NCBI RefSeq assembly: GCF_016481285.1
Contig: NZ_JAENBP010000002.1
Span: forward strand, 1 to 64,000
DNA length: 64,000 nucleotides
DNA from: Streptococcus zalophi
GTDB taxonomy: Bacteria > Bacillota > Bacilli > Lactobacillales > Streptococcaceae
Reading direction: 5' to 3'
Under the pieces are notes generated by a model. It was not told the DNA's origin. It saw only the letters and a list, made by a program, of their open reading frames with translations, and did no database searches. The first letter of the stretch is position 1, and each line of letters opens with the position of its first letter. Both the position numbers and the translations under genes were made by a program. Shown one piece after another: positions 18,085 to 26,847 of the stretch.

Positions 18085-19245
18085 ATGAAACCCAAGATAC
18101 TAATTTTTAATGGATACTATTACCCTTCTAAAAATTCTGGAGGGCCAATTACAAGTATAGAAAATACCGTAAACTCTCTTAGTGAAGAGTTTGATTTTTA
18201 CATTATAGCTTATAATCATGATTTTAATGATAACAAGCCTTTTGATGTCCCAGTTTCACAGTGGATCAGTGTTGGAAAAGCCAAGGTAATGTACGTTAAG
18301 AATAATGATTTGGATTTTTCAATTAAAGAAAATAGGAGAATGTTAGAAACTTTAAAACCTAGTCTTGTTTGGTTTTCAGGAGTTTTAACTCCAAATAATA
18401 AAATCGTCTCATTAATTAATGGTAGAAAATTAAACATCCCCATCTTGTTTTCTCCAAGAGGTGAAGTTAGTGCTGACAGAGTAGCTATTAAAAAAATAAA
18501 AAAAGTTACTTATTTACGACTTGTAAACCTTTTAAGAATGTTTAATAATGCTTACTTTCATGCAACAAGCAGTGATGAAGTAAATGGTATTAAACAATTT
18601 TTTAAACCAAAGTCTTCTCATTTATTCTTTTCACCAAATATTTCTATTCAAAGGCAAGAAAGAATAATTAATCGGACAAAAAAAATTGATGAATTGAAAA
18701 TTGTTTTTTTCTCAAGAATTCATCATGTGAAAAATTTACATTACGCTATAAAAGCAGTAAACAATTGTAAAAAGACTATTAGTTTTGATATTTATGGTCC
18801 AATTGAATCAAAAGAATATTGGGAAGAATGTCTGAAACTAATAAAGGAATCACCTGAAAATATAAAAATAACCTATAAGGGAATTATTGAGAGAGATTCG
18901 ATGTCTCGTGTGTTACAAGATTATCATTACCTGTTGTTTCCGACGATCAATGAAAATTATGGACATGTCATTGCAGAATCTTTAGCTAATTCATTACCAG
19001 TGATTATTAGTCAAGGAACAACTCCTTGGGATGATGTTAATAACATAGCTGGTTATTCTATTAATTTAGATTACCCAAATATGTTTTCTGAGACTCTTGA
19101 TAAATTAGCATCTTTGGATGACATAAGCTATCAAAAAGTAGTTGAAGAGACTGAGAATTATTTTACGAAAAAAATGAATGAAGATGAAGCAGTTGATAGT
19201 CACAGAAAAATGTTTCTAAAGATTATTAATGGAGATATAATATGA
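18085..19245 (+). CDS. Glycosyltransferase family 4
   Basis: The 386-residue GT-B protein starts KILIFNGYYYPSKNSGGP, the Gly-rich acceptor loop. It carries the GT4 donor motif NENYGHVIAESLANSLPVI with the two Glu residues spaced by seven, and FSRIHHVKNL before it. With the PglC-like enzyme and the preceding GT it gives three sugar-transfer steps in the locus. It overlaps wzy by ATGA. Donor unknown. Confidence 0.9.
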   Translation: MKPKILIFNGYYYPSKNSGGPITSIENTVNSLSEEFDFYIIAYNHDFNDNKPFDVPVSQWISVGKAKVMYVKNNDLDFSIKENRRMLETLKPSLVWFSGVLTPNNKIVSLINGRKLNIPILFSPRGEVSADRVAIKKIKKVTYLRLVNLLRMFNNAYFHATSSDEVNGIKQFFKPKSSHLFFSPNISIQRQERIINRTKKIDELKIVFFSRIHHVKNLHYAIKAVNNCKKTISFDIYGPIESKEYWEECLKLIKESPENIKITYKGIIERDSMSRVLQDYHYLLFPTINENYGHVIAESLANSLPVIISQGTTPWDDVNNIAGYSINLDYPNMFSETLDKLASLDDISYQKVVEETENYFTKKMNEDEAVDSHRKMFLKIINGDII

Positions 19246-20492
19246 TTCAAATTTATGCTACTATTCTTGCTTTTTTCATTCTTTTGATGTTTTTATTTTC
19301 TTTTTACTTTGACGATGATTTATTATCTCCAAGTAAACTATTTTTAATATTAGAATTTATAAGATATGTTCCCGGTTTATTTTTACTTGAAGAAGAGTCT
19401 TCAATTCTTTTTACTGAACCTTTAACATTTAAATTACTTATTTATGAGATTATTTTTATAATATCTACCTTAGTTGCTATTTATTTATTTATGGGGAAAA
19501 AAATTAATAATAAAAAAGTTTATAAAGACATTCCAATGTCAAGTATTTTTATTTTTTATTTTATTGGTTTTTTAGCAAAAATAATAGTTTTTAATAAGCT
19601 TGGTGGAGTTTCAAATATAATGAGTAATCCTCAATTGGCTTATCAATTACAATCACATGGTTTCGGAATTTATAATATTTTTTATAAATTTATGGTGATT
19701 GCTATTTTAGCATTAACAGATAAATATTTACATTATAAAAAGTTAAATTACTTAGTTATTTTAGTTTTAATGGTTTCATTTTACGTATTTTCTTTTTTGG
19801 TTTATACAAATAGAACTCCTGCATTAATTTTATTTTTGATTTTATTATTTATATATCATTTTAAAGTAAGGAAATTCAAAATTTATGATGCTGTTAATCC
19901 ACGAGTTTTAATGGTTGGCTTACTAATAGTTTTTTTATCTTTTTCAGCATCTCAAAAAAGAGTCCAAAATTCAGGTACTATTGAGACCTCTAGAATTTTT
20001 GATATTGTAAGAAATTTAAGTTATGATGGAAGAGATATGTTTGTTTATGAAAAATTTTCAGAAGAACCCAAATTATATGGTAGAGGGTATTTAAATATTA
20101 TTCCATCTGTTATACCTGGGAAAATTGATAAACCACCAATTGATGATGGGTTATATCTGGTTAATTATATTAGAGGTTATAATGTTAGTATAAATACAAA
20201 TTCTAATATGCTTCCTTCAAGAACTGGTTCTGTTCCATTTTCTACTCCGTCCTATTTATATGCTAACTTTGGTATTTTAGGAATTATTGTTGGAGGTTTT
20301 GTTCTGGGTTATATCTATATTTTAAGCTATAAATATATGCAAGATTACTTTGACTCTTTTTCTATATCTATTTATTTTTATATTATTTATTCTTTTGGAT
20401 TTTCAACAGGCAAATTGGTACCCGTACTAATTACTATTATTACTACTCTTGTTTTGAAGAAAATTATTAGCTTAAAAATTGTAATAAAGTAA
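19242..20492 (+). CDS. wzy: Capsule repeat-unit polymerase Wzy (oligosaccharide polymerase)
   Basis: The 416-residue protein is almost entirely hydrophobic, with about ten membrane segments and a large extracellular loop (roughly 245-340, containing SRIFDIVRNLSYDGRDMF and PSRTGSVPFS). That is the topology of O-antigen/Wzy polymerases, which join lipid-linked repeats outside the membrane. The call rests on topology, size and position; Wzy sequences are poorly conserved. The gene is very AT-rich compared with cpsA-D, suggesting acquisition as part of a serotype cassette. Confidence 0.85.
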   Translation: MIQIYATILAFFILLMFLFSFYFDDDLLSPSKLFLILEFIRYVPGLFLLEEESSILFTEPLTFKLLIYEIIFIISTLVAIYLFMGKKINNKKVYKDIPMSSIFIFYFIGFLAKIIVFNKLGGVSNIMSNPQLAYQLQSHGFGIYNIFYKFMVIAILALTDKYLHYKKLNYLVILVLMVSFYVFSFLVYTNRTPALILFLILLFIYHFKVRKFKIYDAVNPRVLMVGLLIVFLSFSASQKRVQNSGTIETSRIFDIVRNLSYDGRDMFVYEKFSEEPKLYGRGYLNIIPSVIPGKIDKPPIDDGLYLVNYIRGYNVSINTNSNMLPSRTGSVPFSTPSYLYANFGILGIIVGGFVLGYIYILSYKYMQDYFDSFSISIYFYIIYSFGFSTGKLVPVLITIITTLVLKKIISLKIVIK

Positions 20493-20502
20493 TAATATTT
20501 AG

Positions 20503-20536
20503 TTATTGAAATTTAGTATTAAAAAAATTTCAATAA
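20503..20536. repeat. Perfect 12-bp inverted repeat inside the capsule operon
   Basis: TTATTGAAATTT (20503-20514) and AAATTTCAATAA (20525-20536) pair perfectly around a 10-base loop in the wzy-acyltransferase gap, the only long gap between serotype-specific genes. There is no T tract after it on the plus strand, so it may slow transcription or protect or cut the mRNA rather than terminate. Confidence 0.75.
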
Positions 20537-20553
20537 ATTGATAAAGGAGAATT

Positions 20554-21576
20554 ATGAAACAGATAAGATATTGGGATTTTATTGATATTTCTAAGGGTAT
20601 AGGGATATTATTAGTTGTCTTAGGACACTCATTTCCTGATGCAACTTCTAAGAGTGGAATAAGTGTCCCCTTTTTTAGAATGATTGAAAGTTTAATTTAT
20701 ACTTTTCATATGCCTTTATTCTTTTTTATTTCAGGTTTTTTAGCATATAATGTTGTGTATGAAAAAGAAACTTTTAATTCTGTAAAAAAACTTAAAAAAT
20801 TAGTAATACCATACTTGTTTATGAGTATTGTATACATACCATTGAGACTTTTTGCTTCCGGTTTAGCTGTTTCAAAGTATGATACAGGATCTTTTTGGAA
20901 AATTTTAATTGGAGTCAGTCCTAATGGAGGACTTTGGTTTTTATATGTTTTAGCTTTATCAATTATCATTAGTTACTATTTTCTTACTAAAAAAAATATT
21001 TATATCTTCTTAATTATTTTTACGACTTTATCTTTTTTAACGCGTGGATTAATATTAAATCCTTCATATAGTGTTTTAAAATATTTATGTTACAACTATG
21101 TATTTTTTATCATAGGAATTATTTTTAAGAGATATTCTAAAACCTTTTTTTCTTATTTAAAGAAAATTAATTGGTTATTTATTCCAATTGTTTTTCTAAT
21201 TATTTTTTACCCGTACTATTATTATGACTTGTCTTATTTTGCTTTTTTATTAGCTATTATTGGAATATTAATGGTTCTTAAAATTTCTTTTTTATTTGAA
21301 AAAAGAGAAACTCACGCTAAAAAGTTTTTAAGTTATCTTGGAAAAACTAGCATGTATATATATTTGCTACATGGACCTTTATTAGTTGTTTTAAGATTTA
21401 TTTTATGGCGATATTTAAAACTTGATTATACTATTTGTGTTTGTTTAATGTTTAGCTTATCTCTGATCTTTTCAATTTTAATTTTTGAATATATCATAAG
21501 ATATAGTAGTTTGTTAAACTGGTTATTAACTGGTGTAAGACGTAAAAGTAAATATTTAGTGAGGCCAAATAATTGA
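20554..21576 (+). CDS. Membrane acyltransferase, acyltransferase-3 (OafA/WecH) family
   Basis: The 340-residue protein has about ten membrane segments. It has the family signature near the N-terminus: YWDFIDISKGIGILLVVLGH, with the conserved catalytic His, then a PLFFFISGF segment. Such enzymes O-acetylate surface polysaccharides at the membrane. In this operon it should acetylate the repeat unit or finished capsule. It starts after AAAGGAG and overlaps wzx. Confidence 0.9.
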   Translation: MKQIRYWDFIDISKGIGILLVVLGHSFPDATSKSGISVPFFRMIESLIYTFHMPLFFFISGFLAYNVVYEKETFNSVKKLKKLVIPYLFMSIVYIPLRLFASGLAVSKYDTGSFWKILIGVSPNGGLWFLYVLALSIIISYYFLTKKNIYIFLIIFTTLSFLTRGLILNPSYSVLKYLCYNYVFFIIGIIFKRYSKTFFSYLKKINWLFIPIVFLIIFYPYYYYDLSYFAFLLAIIGILMVLKISFLFEKRETHAKKFLSYLGKTSMYIYLLHGPLLVVLRFILWRYLKLDYTICVCLMFSLSLIFSILIFEYIIRYSSLLNWLLTGVRRKSKYLVRPNN

Positions 21577-22979
21577 ATTCAAACCTTAAAAAAAATTTTA
21601 TGTATAATTTCTTATACCAAATATTATTAATGGCTATCCCTTTGCTGACAACGCCATACCTTTCTAGAGTTCTAGGCTCAGAAGGAATTGGGAGTTATTC
21701 GTATGCCTACACTGTTGCCTATTATTTTGTCTTATTTGCTATGTTAGGGGTTAACAACTATGGAAACAGGACTATAGCTATTTCTAGATCGGATAAGAAA
21801 GAACTTTCAAAAAATTTTTGGGGAATCTATTTTTTCCAATTATTGTTATCGTTTGTGATTACAATAGTTTATCTTTTTTACGCATTTTATTTTGCTGCAG
21901 ATAAGAACATTGCTTTGATAATGTTTTTCTACGTATTATCAGCAGGTCTTGATATTAATTGGTTCTTTTTTGGAATTGAAAATTTTAGAATAACAGTTAT
22001 TAGAAATTCAATCATAAAATTAATGACTTTACTGTGCATATTCTTATTTGTTAAATCAAGCCAAGATGTTAATATATATGCTTTTATTAACGTGATAGGT
22101 ATATTGCTTTCTCAAATAGTTTTATGGATTGTTATAAGACGATATATTAATTTTGAAAAAGTTTCGATAAAAGAAATATTAAGTCATGTTAAGCCAAACA
22201 TAATTCTCTTTATACCTGTCATTGCCATTAGTCTTTACAAAATGATGGATAAAGTGATGCTTGCCCAATTAGCAGATTTTAGTCAAGTTGGTTTTTTTGA
22301 AACATCGGAGAAAATTATCCAGATTCCATTGGCAATAGTGACATCTATTGGTACAGTAATGTTACCAAAAATCTCACATATTATTTCAAAAGGAATGATT
22401 GAAACAAGTGAAAAATATTTGGAACGCTCTATGTGGTTTACTTTATTAATTATTTCAGCCATGTCTTTTGGTATAATGGGGGTTAGCAAAGAGTTTGTAC
22501 CACTTTTTTATGGTCAAGGGTATGAAGTAAATATACTATTGTTTCAAATTCTTTTACCCAGTTGTATCTTTATTGCAATAGCTAATATCATCAGAACGCA
22601 ATTCCTTATTCCTCATAAAATGGATTCCATTTATATAAAATCAACTATTTTAGGAGCAGTTGTCAATATCATCATCAACTTACTTTTAATTCCTAATATG
22701 GCAGCAATAGGGGCAGCAATAGGAACTTTTTTTGCTGAAATGTCTGTTTGTCTTTTTCAAATATACAGTATTCGAAAAAGTCTTCCGATAGGTAAATATA
22801 TTATTAAAGCTAGTCCTTTCGTCATCATTGGATTTATGATGTACTTGTTGTTATACCATATTAATCTAGATTTTAGTAATTTTCAAAATTTAATCATTAA
22901 AATTGCTATTGGCATTATTATTTATTTAATTAGTTTAGTCATATTTTATGTCATTCAAAAAAGGAGTCATCATGCATAA
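21573..22979 (+). CDS. wzx: Capsule repeat-unit flippase Wzx, TTG start
   Basis: The 468-residue protein has about 12-14 membrane segments and the MATE/MOP-type N-terminus seen in Wzx proteins ([20 protein letters not shown], then [12 protein letters not shown]). It should flip the lipid-linked repeat to the outer face for Wzy. I choose the TTG at 21573, overlapping the acyltransferase stop, because GTGAGG lies 8 bases upstream. It restores a Lys-rich N-terminus (NSNLKKNF), whereas the first ATG (21600) has no ribosome binding site. Confidence 0.9.
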   Translation: MNSNLKKNFMYNFLYQILLMAIPLLTTPYLSRVLGSEGIGSYSYAYTVAYYFVLFAMLGVNNYGNRTIAISRSDKKELSKNFWGIYFFQLLLSFVITIVYLFYAFYFAADKNIALIMFFYVLSAGLDINWFFFGIENFRITVIRNSIIKLMTLLCIFLFVKSSQDVNIYAFINVIGILLSQIVLWIVIRRYINFEKVSIKEILSHVKPNIILFIPVIAISLYKMMDKVMLAQLADFSQVGFFETSEKIIQIPLAIVTSIGTVMLPKISHIISKGMIETSEKYLERSMWFTLLIISAMSFGIMGVSKEFVPLFYGQGYEVNILLFQILLPSCIFIAIANIIRTQFLIPHKMDSIYIKSTILGAVVNIIINLLLIPNMAAIGAAIGTFFAEMSVCLFQIYSIRKSLPIGKYIIKASPFVIIGFMMYLLLYHINLDFSNFQNLIIKIAIGIIIYLISLVIFYVIQKRSHHA

Positions 22980-24204
22980 AACAAAAAAAATTACTGTAGC
23001 AGGTACAGGTTACGTTGGTTTATCGATTGCTGTTTTGTTATCACAACATCATCAAGTAACAGCAGTAGATGTTCTTTCTGAAAAAGTTGAATTAATTAAT
23101 CAAAGAAAATCTCCAATTCATGACACAGAAATTGAAGAGTATTTAGCAACAAAAAATCTTAATCTTATTGCTACTACTAACGCAAAAGAAGCATATAAAG
23201 ATGCCGACTATATCATTATAGCGACACCCACTAATTATGATACTAAATTAAATTTCTTTGATACTAGTGCTGTTGAGTCAGTCATTGAAATGGTTTTAAG
23301 CGTTAACCCTACAGCAATAATGGTTATAAAATCTACAGTTCCAGTTGGATTTACAGAGTCAGTTCGTTTTAAATACCAAACTAATAATATCATTTTTAGT
23401 CCAGAGTTTTTACGTGAATCTAAGGCCTTGTATGATAACTTATATCCAAGTCGTATTGTTCTTGGAACTAATCTTCAAGACAAAGAATTACTTGCAAAAA
23501 CTAAAATTTTTGCTGAAATGCTTCAAGAAGGTGCCATAAAAGCAAATGTAGAAACATTAATGATGGGATTTACTGAGGCTGAAGCTGTTAAACTTTTTTC
23601 CAATACTTATCTAGCATTACGTGTTTCTTATTTTAATGAACTTGATACCTATGCGGAACAAAAAGGATTAAATACTGCAGAAATTATTAAAGGCATTGGA
23701 TTAGATCCTAGAATTGGTTCGTATTATAATAACCCATCATTTGGATACGGTGGTTACTGCTTACCAAAAGATACCAAACAACTTTTGGCAAATTATCAAG
23801 ATGTTCCACAAAACATGATTTCAGCAATTGTCGAAAGTAATAAAACAAGAAAAGATTTTATTGCCAAAAGAATTTTAGAAATTGCTAAAACACAACCTCA
23901 TGACAATATTAACAACAATGAGATTATAATCGGTGTTTATCGATTAACCATGAAAAGTAATAGTGATAACTTTAGACAATCTTCTATTCAAGGTGTTATG
24001 AAACGCCTTAAAGCTAAAGGTGCAAAAATTGTTATCTATGAACCAACTTTAGAAGATGGAACTACTTTTTTTGATAATGAAGTTGTTAATGATTTAGCAA
24101 CTTTTAAAGAAAAATCTCATGCTATTATTGCTAATAGATATGATACTATTCTAGATGATGTTAGAGATAAAGTTTATACTAGAGATTTATTTGGTAGAGA
24201 TTGA
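22972..24204 (+). CDS. ugd: UDP-glucose 6-dehydrogenase
   Basis: The enzyme oxidises UDP-glucose to UDP-glucuronate with 2 NAD+. The 410-residue protein has the Rossmann motif [10 protein letters not shown] (9-18), SPEFLRES (143-150), [17 protein letters not shown] (central helix) and the catalytic Cys263 in [13 protein letters not shown]. The chosen start has AAAGGAG in front and overlaps the wzx end by eight bases. It is the last gene of the capsule operon and predicts an acidic sugar in the polymer. UDP-galacturonate could follow if the SDR at 14071 is a 4-epimerase. Confidence 0.94.
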   Translation: MHKTKKITVAGTGYVGLSIAVLLSQHHQVTAVDVLSEKVELINQRKSPIHDTEIEEYLATKNLNLIATTNAKEAYKDADYIIIATPTNYDTKLNFFDTSAVESVIEMVLSVNPTAIMVIKSTVPVGFTESVRFKYQTNNIIFSPEFLRESKALYDNLYPSRIVLGTNLQDKELLAKTKIFAEMLQEGAIKANVETLMMGFTEAEAVKLFSNTYLALRVSYFNELDTYAEQKGLNTAEIIKGIGLDPRIGSYYNNPSFGYGGYCLPKDTKQLLANYQDVPQNMISAIVESNKTRKDFIAKRILEIAKTQPHDNINNNEIIIGVYRLTMKSNSDNFRQSSIQGVMKRLKAKGAKIVIYEPTLEDGTTFFDNEVVNDLATFKEKSHAIIANRYDTILDDVRDKVYTRDLFGRD

Positions 24205-24311
24205 GTTCTAAAAAAGTGATTAATATTGTGGTGTCTTTTAGTTTGACAATGTTATATTAGCGATTTTTATAATTTTTAGAAATATCATTCCAAAAATAAA
24301 TTTTAGCTACC

Positions 24312-24337
24312 AATTTCTCTTACTTTTTAGAGAAATT
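24312..24337 (+). terminator. Hairpin after the capsule operon, possible terminator
   Basis: AATTTCTCT (24312-24320) and AGAGAAATT (24329-24337) form a perfect 9-bp stem with an 8-base loop. It lies about 110 bases after ugd and is followed by A-rich rather than T-rich sequence, so termination would be imperfect. The rest of the 218-base gap holds only the promoter of the next gene. Confidence 0.45.
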
Positions 24338-24364
24338 AAAAGAATACTATTTTATTTAATAACA

Positions 24365-24393
24365 TTGTTTTATCACTCATAAAAAGTTATAAT
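24365..24393 (+). promoter_or_regulatory. Promoter of first YehR-like lipoprotein
   Basis: TTGTTT (24365-24370), 17-base spacer, TATAAT (24388-24393). The same element with the same spacing recurs exactly 1300 bases downstream, before the third paralog. Confidence 0.75.
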
Positions 24394-24422
24394 AATAGTA
24401 TCAAATAATTAAGGAGACTTCT

Positions 24423-24929
24423 ATGAAAGCAAAAAAAATTATTCTCAGCATTTTATCGTTGCTAGCTCTTGTTGTTTTAGTAGCCTGTGGATCTGACAAA
24501 AAGGAATTAAAAACAACTTACTTCCAAAGAAATCAGCCAGGAGTGGACATTCGTATGACTTTCCACTACGATGAAGATAAAGATGCTATTATTAAGCAAG
24601 AAACACATACACAGATGGATTATGCCGGTTTAGGTGTCGAAACAGCTGATGAGGCAAAAGATATTTTAGATAGTATTGCTGTTCAATATCAAGGAATAAA
24701 TGGTATTTCAGATAAAATTGATTATGGTGAGACAACTCTCAACGAAGAGTTAGTGATAGATTACGAAAAAGTTGACTTAAAAGAGATTGCTGATATTCCA
24801 GGAGTATTTTCAAATAATCTTGAAAATGCTGACTATATTAGTTACAAACAAACGTTAGAAATGCTCGAAAAAAGTGGTTTCAAAGAAGTTAAAGACGACA
24901 AATTTGAAGAGTTTAAACCCTTAAATTAA
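24423..24929 (+). CDS. YehR-like lipoprotein (DUF1307), copy 1
   Basis: The 168-residue protein has a lipoprotein signal peptide with lipobox VACG (Cys about 20), so it should be anchored on the outer face of the membrane. The mature part shows the DUF1307/YehR pattern: a TYFQRNQPGVDIRMTFHY-like opening, KQETHTQM, an acidic middle and a final GFKEVKDDKFEEF. The function of the family is unknown. It is the first of three tandem paralogs, each with its own promoter. Divergence between copies shows that the duplication is not recent. Confidence 0.85.
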   Translation: MKAKKIILSILSLLALVVLVACGSDKKELKTTYFQRNQPGVDIRMTFHYDEDKDAIIKQETHTQMDYAGLGVETADEAKDILDSIAVQYQGINGISDKIDYGETTLNEELVIDYEKVDLKEIADIPGVFSNNLENADYISYKQTLEMLEKSGFKEVKDDKFEEFKPLN

Positions 24930-24949
24930 AACTAAGGTTTTTAATTAAT

Positions 24950-24984
24950 GCCATTGATAGACAATTGTTTATCAATGGCTTTTT
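24950..24984 (+). terminator. Terminator after lipoprotein copy 1
   Basis: GCCATTGATA (24950-24959) pairs perfectly with TATCAATGGC (24970-24979), followed by TTTTT. Confidence 0.9.
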
Positions 24985-25011
24985 AATTGTCATTATTTGG
25001 ATTAAAAAATA

Positions 25012-25040
25012 TTGCCATATTTCCTTTAAGAAGATAAAAT
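25012..25040 (+). promoter_or_regulatory. Promoter of second YehR-like lipoprotein
   Basis: TTGCCA (25012-25017), 17-base spacer, TAAAAT (25035-25040). It differs in sequence from the promoters of copies 1 and 3. Confidence 0.65.
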
Positions 25041-25069
25041 AAAGACATGACTTAAATGAGGAGTATAAA

Positions 25070-25573
25070 ATGAAGAGAAATAAAATACTAATAAGCTTTT
25101 TTGTTGTCATTATAATAATCATTTTAAGTGCATGTAGTCCAAAAGAAAAAGAAATAGAATCAATTGCTTACCAAAATGCCATGCCGGGTAGAGATATCAG
25201 ATACATTTTTTACTATGAAAAAGGTAGTGACAAAATTGTGAAGCAAGAATCAGTTACTATTTTTACATACGACGCTTTTGGGGTTGCCTCAAAAGAAGAA
25301 GCTAAAGAGCTTTTGGAACCATTATCCAAAGAATATGAAACTATCAAAGGCGTTACTCAGGCAGTTGAATATGAAACAGATTATCTAAAAGAGAAGATTA
25401 TTGTTGATTATTCAAAAATCGATTTAAAACAATTAAAAGAAAATCCAAGATTTGAAATAGAAGGAGAAGACGCTGATTATTTTAGTCTAACAAGATCAGT
25501 AAAACCCTTTAGGGATAAAAATAGTGGCTTTGTAGAAGTTAAAGATGGTAAATTTAAAGAGTTTCAACCTTAA
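25070..25573 (+). CDS. YehR-like lipoprotein (DUF1307), copy 2
   Basis: A 167-residue lipoprotein with lipobox LSAC and a following SPKEKE, and the same mature domain as its neighbours (AYQNAMPGRDIRYIFYYEKGSDKIVKQ as split motifs, ending GFVEVKDGKFKEF). It is the most divergent of the three at the N-terminus of the mature part, and its promoter is unrelated to the other two. Function unknown; probably a cell-surface protein. Confidence 0.83.
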   Translation: MKRNKILISFFVVIIIIILSACSPKEKEIESIAYQNAMPGRDIRYIFYYEKGSDKIVKQESVTIFTYDAFGVASKEEAKELLEPLSKEYETIKGVTQAVEYETDYLKEKIIVDYSKIDLKQLKENPRFEIEGEDADYFSLTRSVKPFRDKNSGFVEVKDGKFKEFQP

Positions 25574-25600
25574 AAAAAATAGAAATTTAAATTATTGTTA

Positions 25601-25633
25601 TTAATGAGAATAGTTTCATTAACATCATTTTTT
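25601..25633 (+). terminator. Weak terminator after lipoprotein copy 2
   Basis: TTAATGA (25601-25607) and TCATTAA (25616-25622) form a short stem, followed after six bases by TTTTTT. The stem is AT-rich and the spacing loose. Confidence 0.4.
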
Positions 25634-25664
25634 AATACCACGAAGATTTAAGGCTTGAGTAATA

Positions 25665-25693
25665 TTGTTTTATTAACAATAAAGCGATATAAT
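25665..25693 (+). promoter_or_regulatory. Promoter of third YehR-like lipoprotein
   Basis: TTGTTT (25665-25670), 17-base spacer, TATAAT (25688-25693), continuing AATAGTATCAAAT as in copy 1. It sits exactly 1300 bases from the copy 1 promoter. Confidence 0.75.
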
Positions 25694-25722
25694 AATAGTA
25701 TCAAATCAATTAGGAGATTACG

Positions 25723-26244
25723 ATGAAAAAAAGAAATATTATTTTAAGCATTTTGTTAATGCTGACATTGGTTTTTTTTGCAGCTTGTGGTTCTAAAACA
25801 TCTAAGGAAACATCGGATGACAGTTTAAAAACGATGAGTTTTCAACATTCTTCCCCTGGAAACAACGTTATCTATACCTTCTATTATGAAGATGGTAGCG
25901 ATGAAGTGTTGAAGCAAGAAACCATCAATACCATGTCTTATGAAATGTTTGGCGTTGATTCAGCTGAGGAAGCAAAAGAAAAAGTTGCACCATTTGTTGA
26001 ACAATATCAGGGTTTAAAAGGTGTTGAACATGAGATTAGCTATGAAGATACATATTTAAAAGAATTTGTAATGGTTGATTATTCACAAGTTGATCTAAAA
26101 GAGGTAAAAAATATTGTTGGATTTGAGCTTGATAATGAAAATGCTACTTATATTAGTTTAGAACAAAGCACAGCTCCTCTAAAAGCTCAAAACAGTGGAT
26201 TTGAAGAAGTCAAAGATGGCAAATTTAAAGAATTTGAAGAATAA
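25723..26244 (+). CDS. YehR-like lipoprotein (DUF1307), copy 3
   Basis: A 173-residue lipoprotein with lipobox FAACG. The mature domain starts after a short Ser/Thr-rich linker (SKTSKETSDDS) and follows the family pattern to GFEEVKDGKFKEFEE. Its promoter and spacing are near copies of those of copy 1, so copies 1 and 3 share a regulatory ancestry while copy 2 sits between them. Function unknown. Confidence 0.85.
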   Translation: MKKRNIILSILLMLTLVFFAACGSKTSKETSDDSLKTMSFQHSSPGNNVIYTFYYEDGSDEVLKQETINTMSYEMFGVDSAEEAKEKVAPFVEQYQGLKGVEHEISYEDTYLKEFVMVDYSQVDLKEVKNIVGFELDNENATYISLEQSTAPLKAQNSGFEEVKDGKFKEFEE

Positions 26245-26253
26245 ATAAAATGA

Positions 26254-26287
26254 AATAACAAGTAAGTGAGCTTACTTGTTATTTTTT
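26254..26287 (+). terminator. Terminator after the lipoprotein cluster
   Basis: AATAACAAGTAAG (26254-26266) and CTTACTTGTTATT (26271-26283) form a perfect 13-bp stem with loop TGAG and a T run. Confidence 0.92.
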
Positions 26288-26427
26288 TGTCATTGATGAG
26301 CTAGCACTTAAAATTTTTATGTTAAAATAATTGATTGCTTTTATTTCTCTTTTTTTATAGAATATAAGACATGTTTAACCACTAATAATAATTTGAGGGT
26401 TAACGTTAAAAGGAGTAATGATAAACA

Positions 26428-26796
26428 ATGCTAGTTAGAACGATTAAAAAATTTCCAGAGCAGGTCTTTCTATTCTTGTTTAATACAGGTGTTTTCACCT
26501 GGTTAAAAATGGGTAGTCAAACGATTCTTGATCATTTAGGCATTGACTCACAAGCTATCATGTCAAAAGTGCCCGAGTCTATCCATGCTCTAACGGGTAA
26601 TAACCTTGAAAATCTTAAAACTTTGATAGAAGGGTCGCCTTGGATTTGGCTTATTGTCTCTATGGGAGTACTTATTTTAATCCGTTTTGTTAAAGGTTTG
26701 ATTAAATTTGTCTTGTTTGTTGCCATTATTTTGATTGGACTTTATCTATTGATGAAAAATCAAGACCTCGTTAATCTTGTCGTTTCAAAGTTTTAA
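26428..26796 (+). CDS. Small membrane protein of unknown function
   Basis: The 122-residue protein has an amphipathic N-terminal half and two strongly hydrophobic segments near the C-terminus (about 73-89 and 92-108: WLIVSMGVLILIRFV and FVLFVAIILIGLYLLM). I do not recognise a family function. The AAAGGAG box is 12 bases from the ATG, longer than usual. A very short reading frame of six codons (26418) starts between them, so initiation may be weak. It is monocistronic, ending at a strong terminator. Confidence 0.7.
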   Translation: MLVRTIKKFPEQVFLFLFNTGVFTWLKMGSQTILDHLGIDSQAIMSKVPESIHALTGNNLENLKTLIEGSPWIWLIVSMGVLILIRFVKGLIKFVLFVAIILIGLYLLMKNQDLVNLVVSKF

Positions 26797-26812
26797 AAGC
26801 TTTTAAATTTTT

Positions 26813-26833
26813 GCCCACTTTGTGGGCTTTTTT
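26813..26833 (+). terminator. Terminator fused to the next promoter
   Basis: GCCCAC (26813-26818) and GTGGGC (26822-26827) form the stem, followed by TTTTTT. The T tract runs directly into the extended -10 of the ABC-F gene. Confidence 0.88.
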
Positions 26834-26841
26834 GTTACAAT
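26833..26841 (+). promoter_or_regulatory. ABC-F extended -10, possibly leaderless
   Basis: TGTTACAAT is an extended -10 box ending 6 bases before the ATG of the ABC-F gene. No ribosome binding site fits in that gap, so translation would be leaderless. Confidence 0.55.
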
Positions 26842-26847
26842 ATTAAT

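Noticed and set aside
24205..24422. Mobile element scar or pseudogene between ugd and the lipoproteins
   Set aside because: No open frame, terminal repeat or transposase remnant is visible; there are only one hairpin and one promoter.
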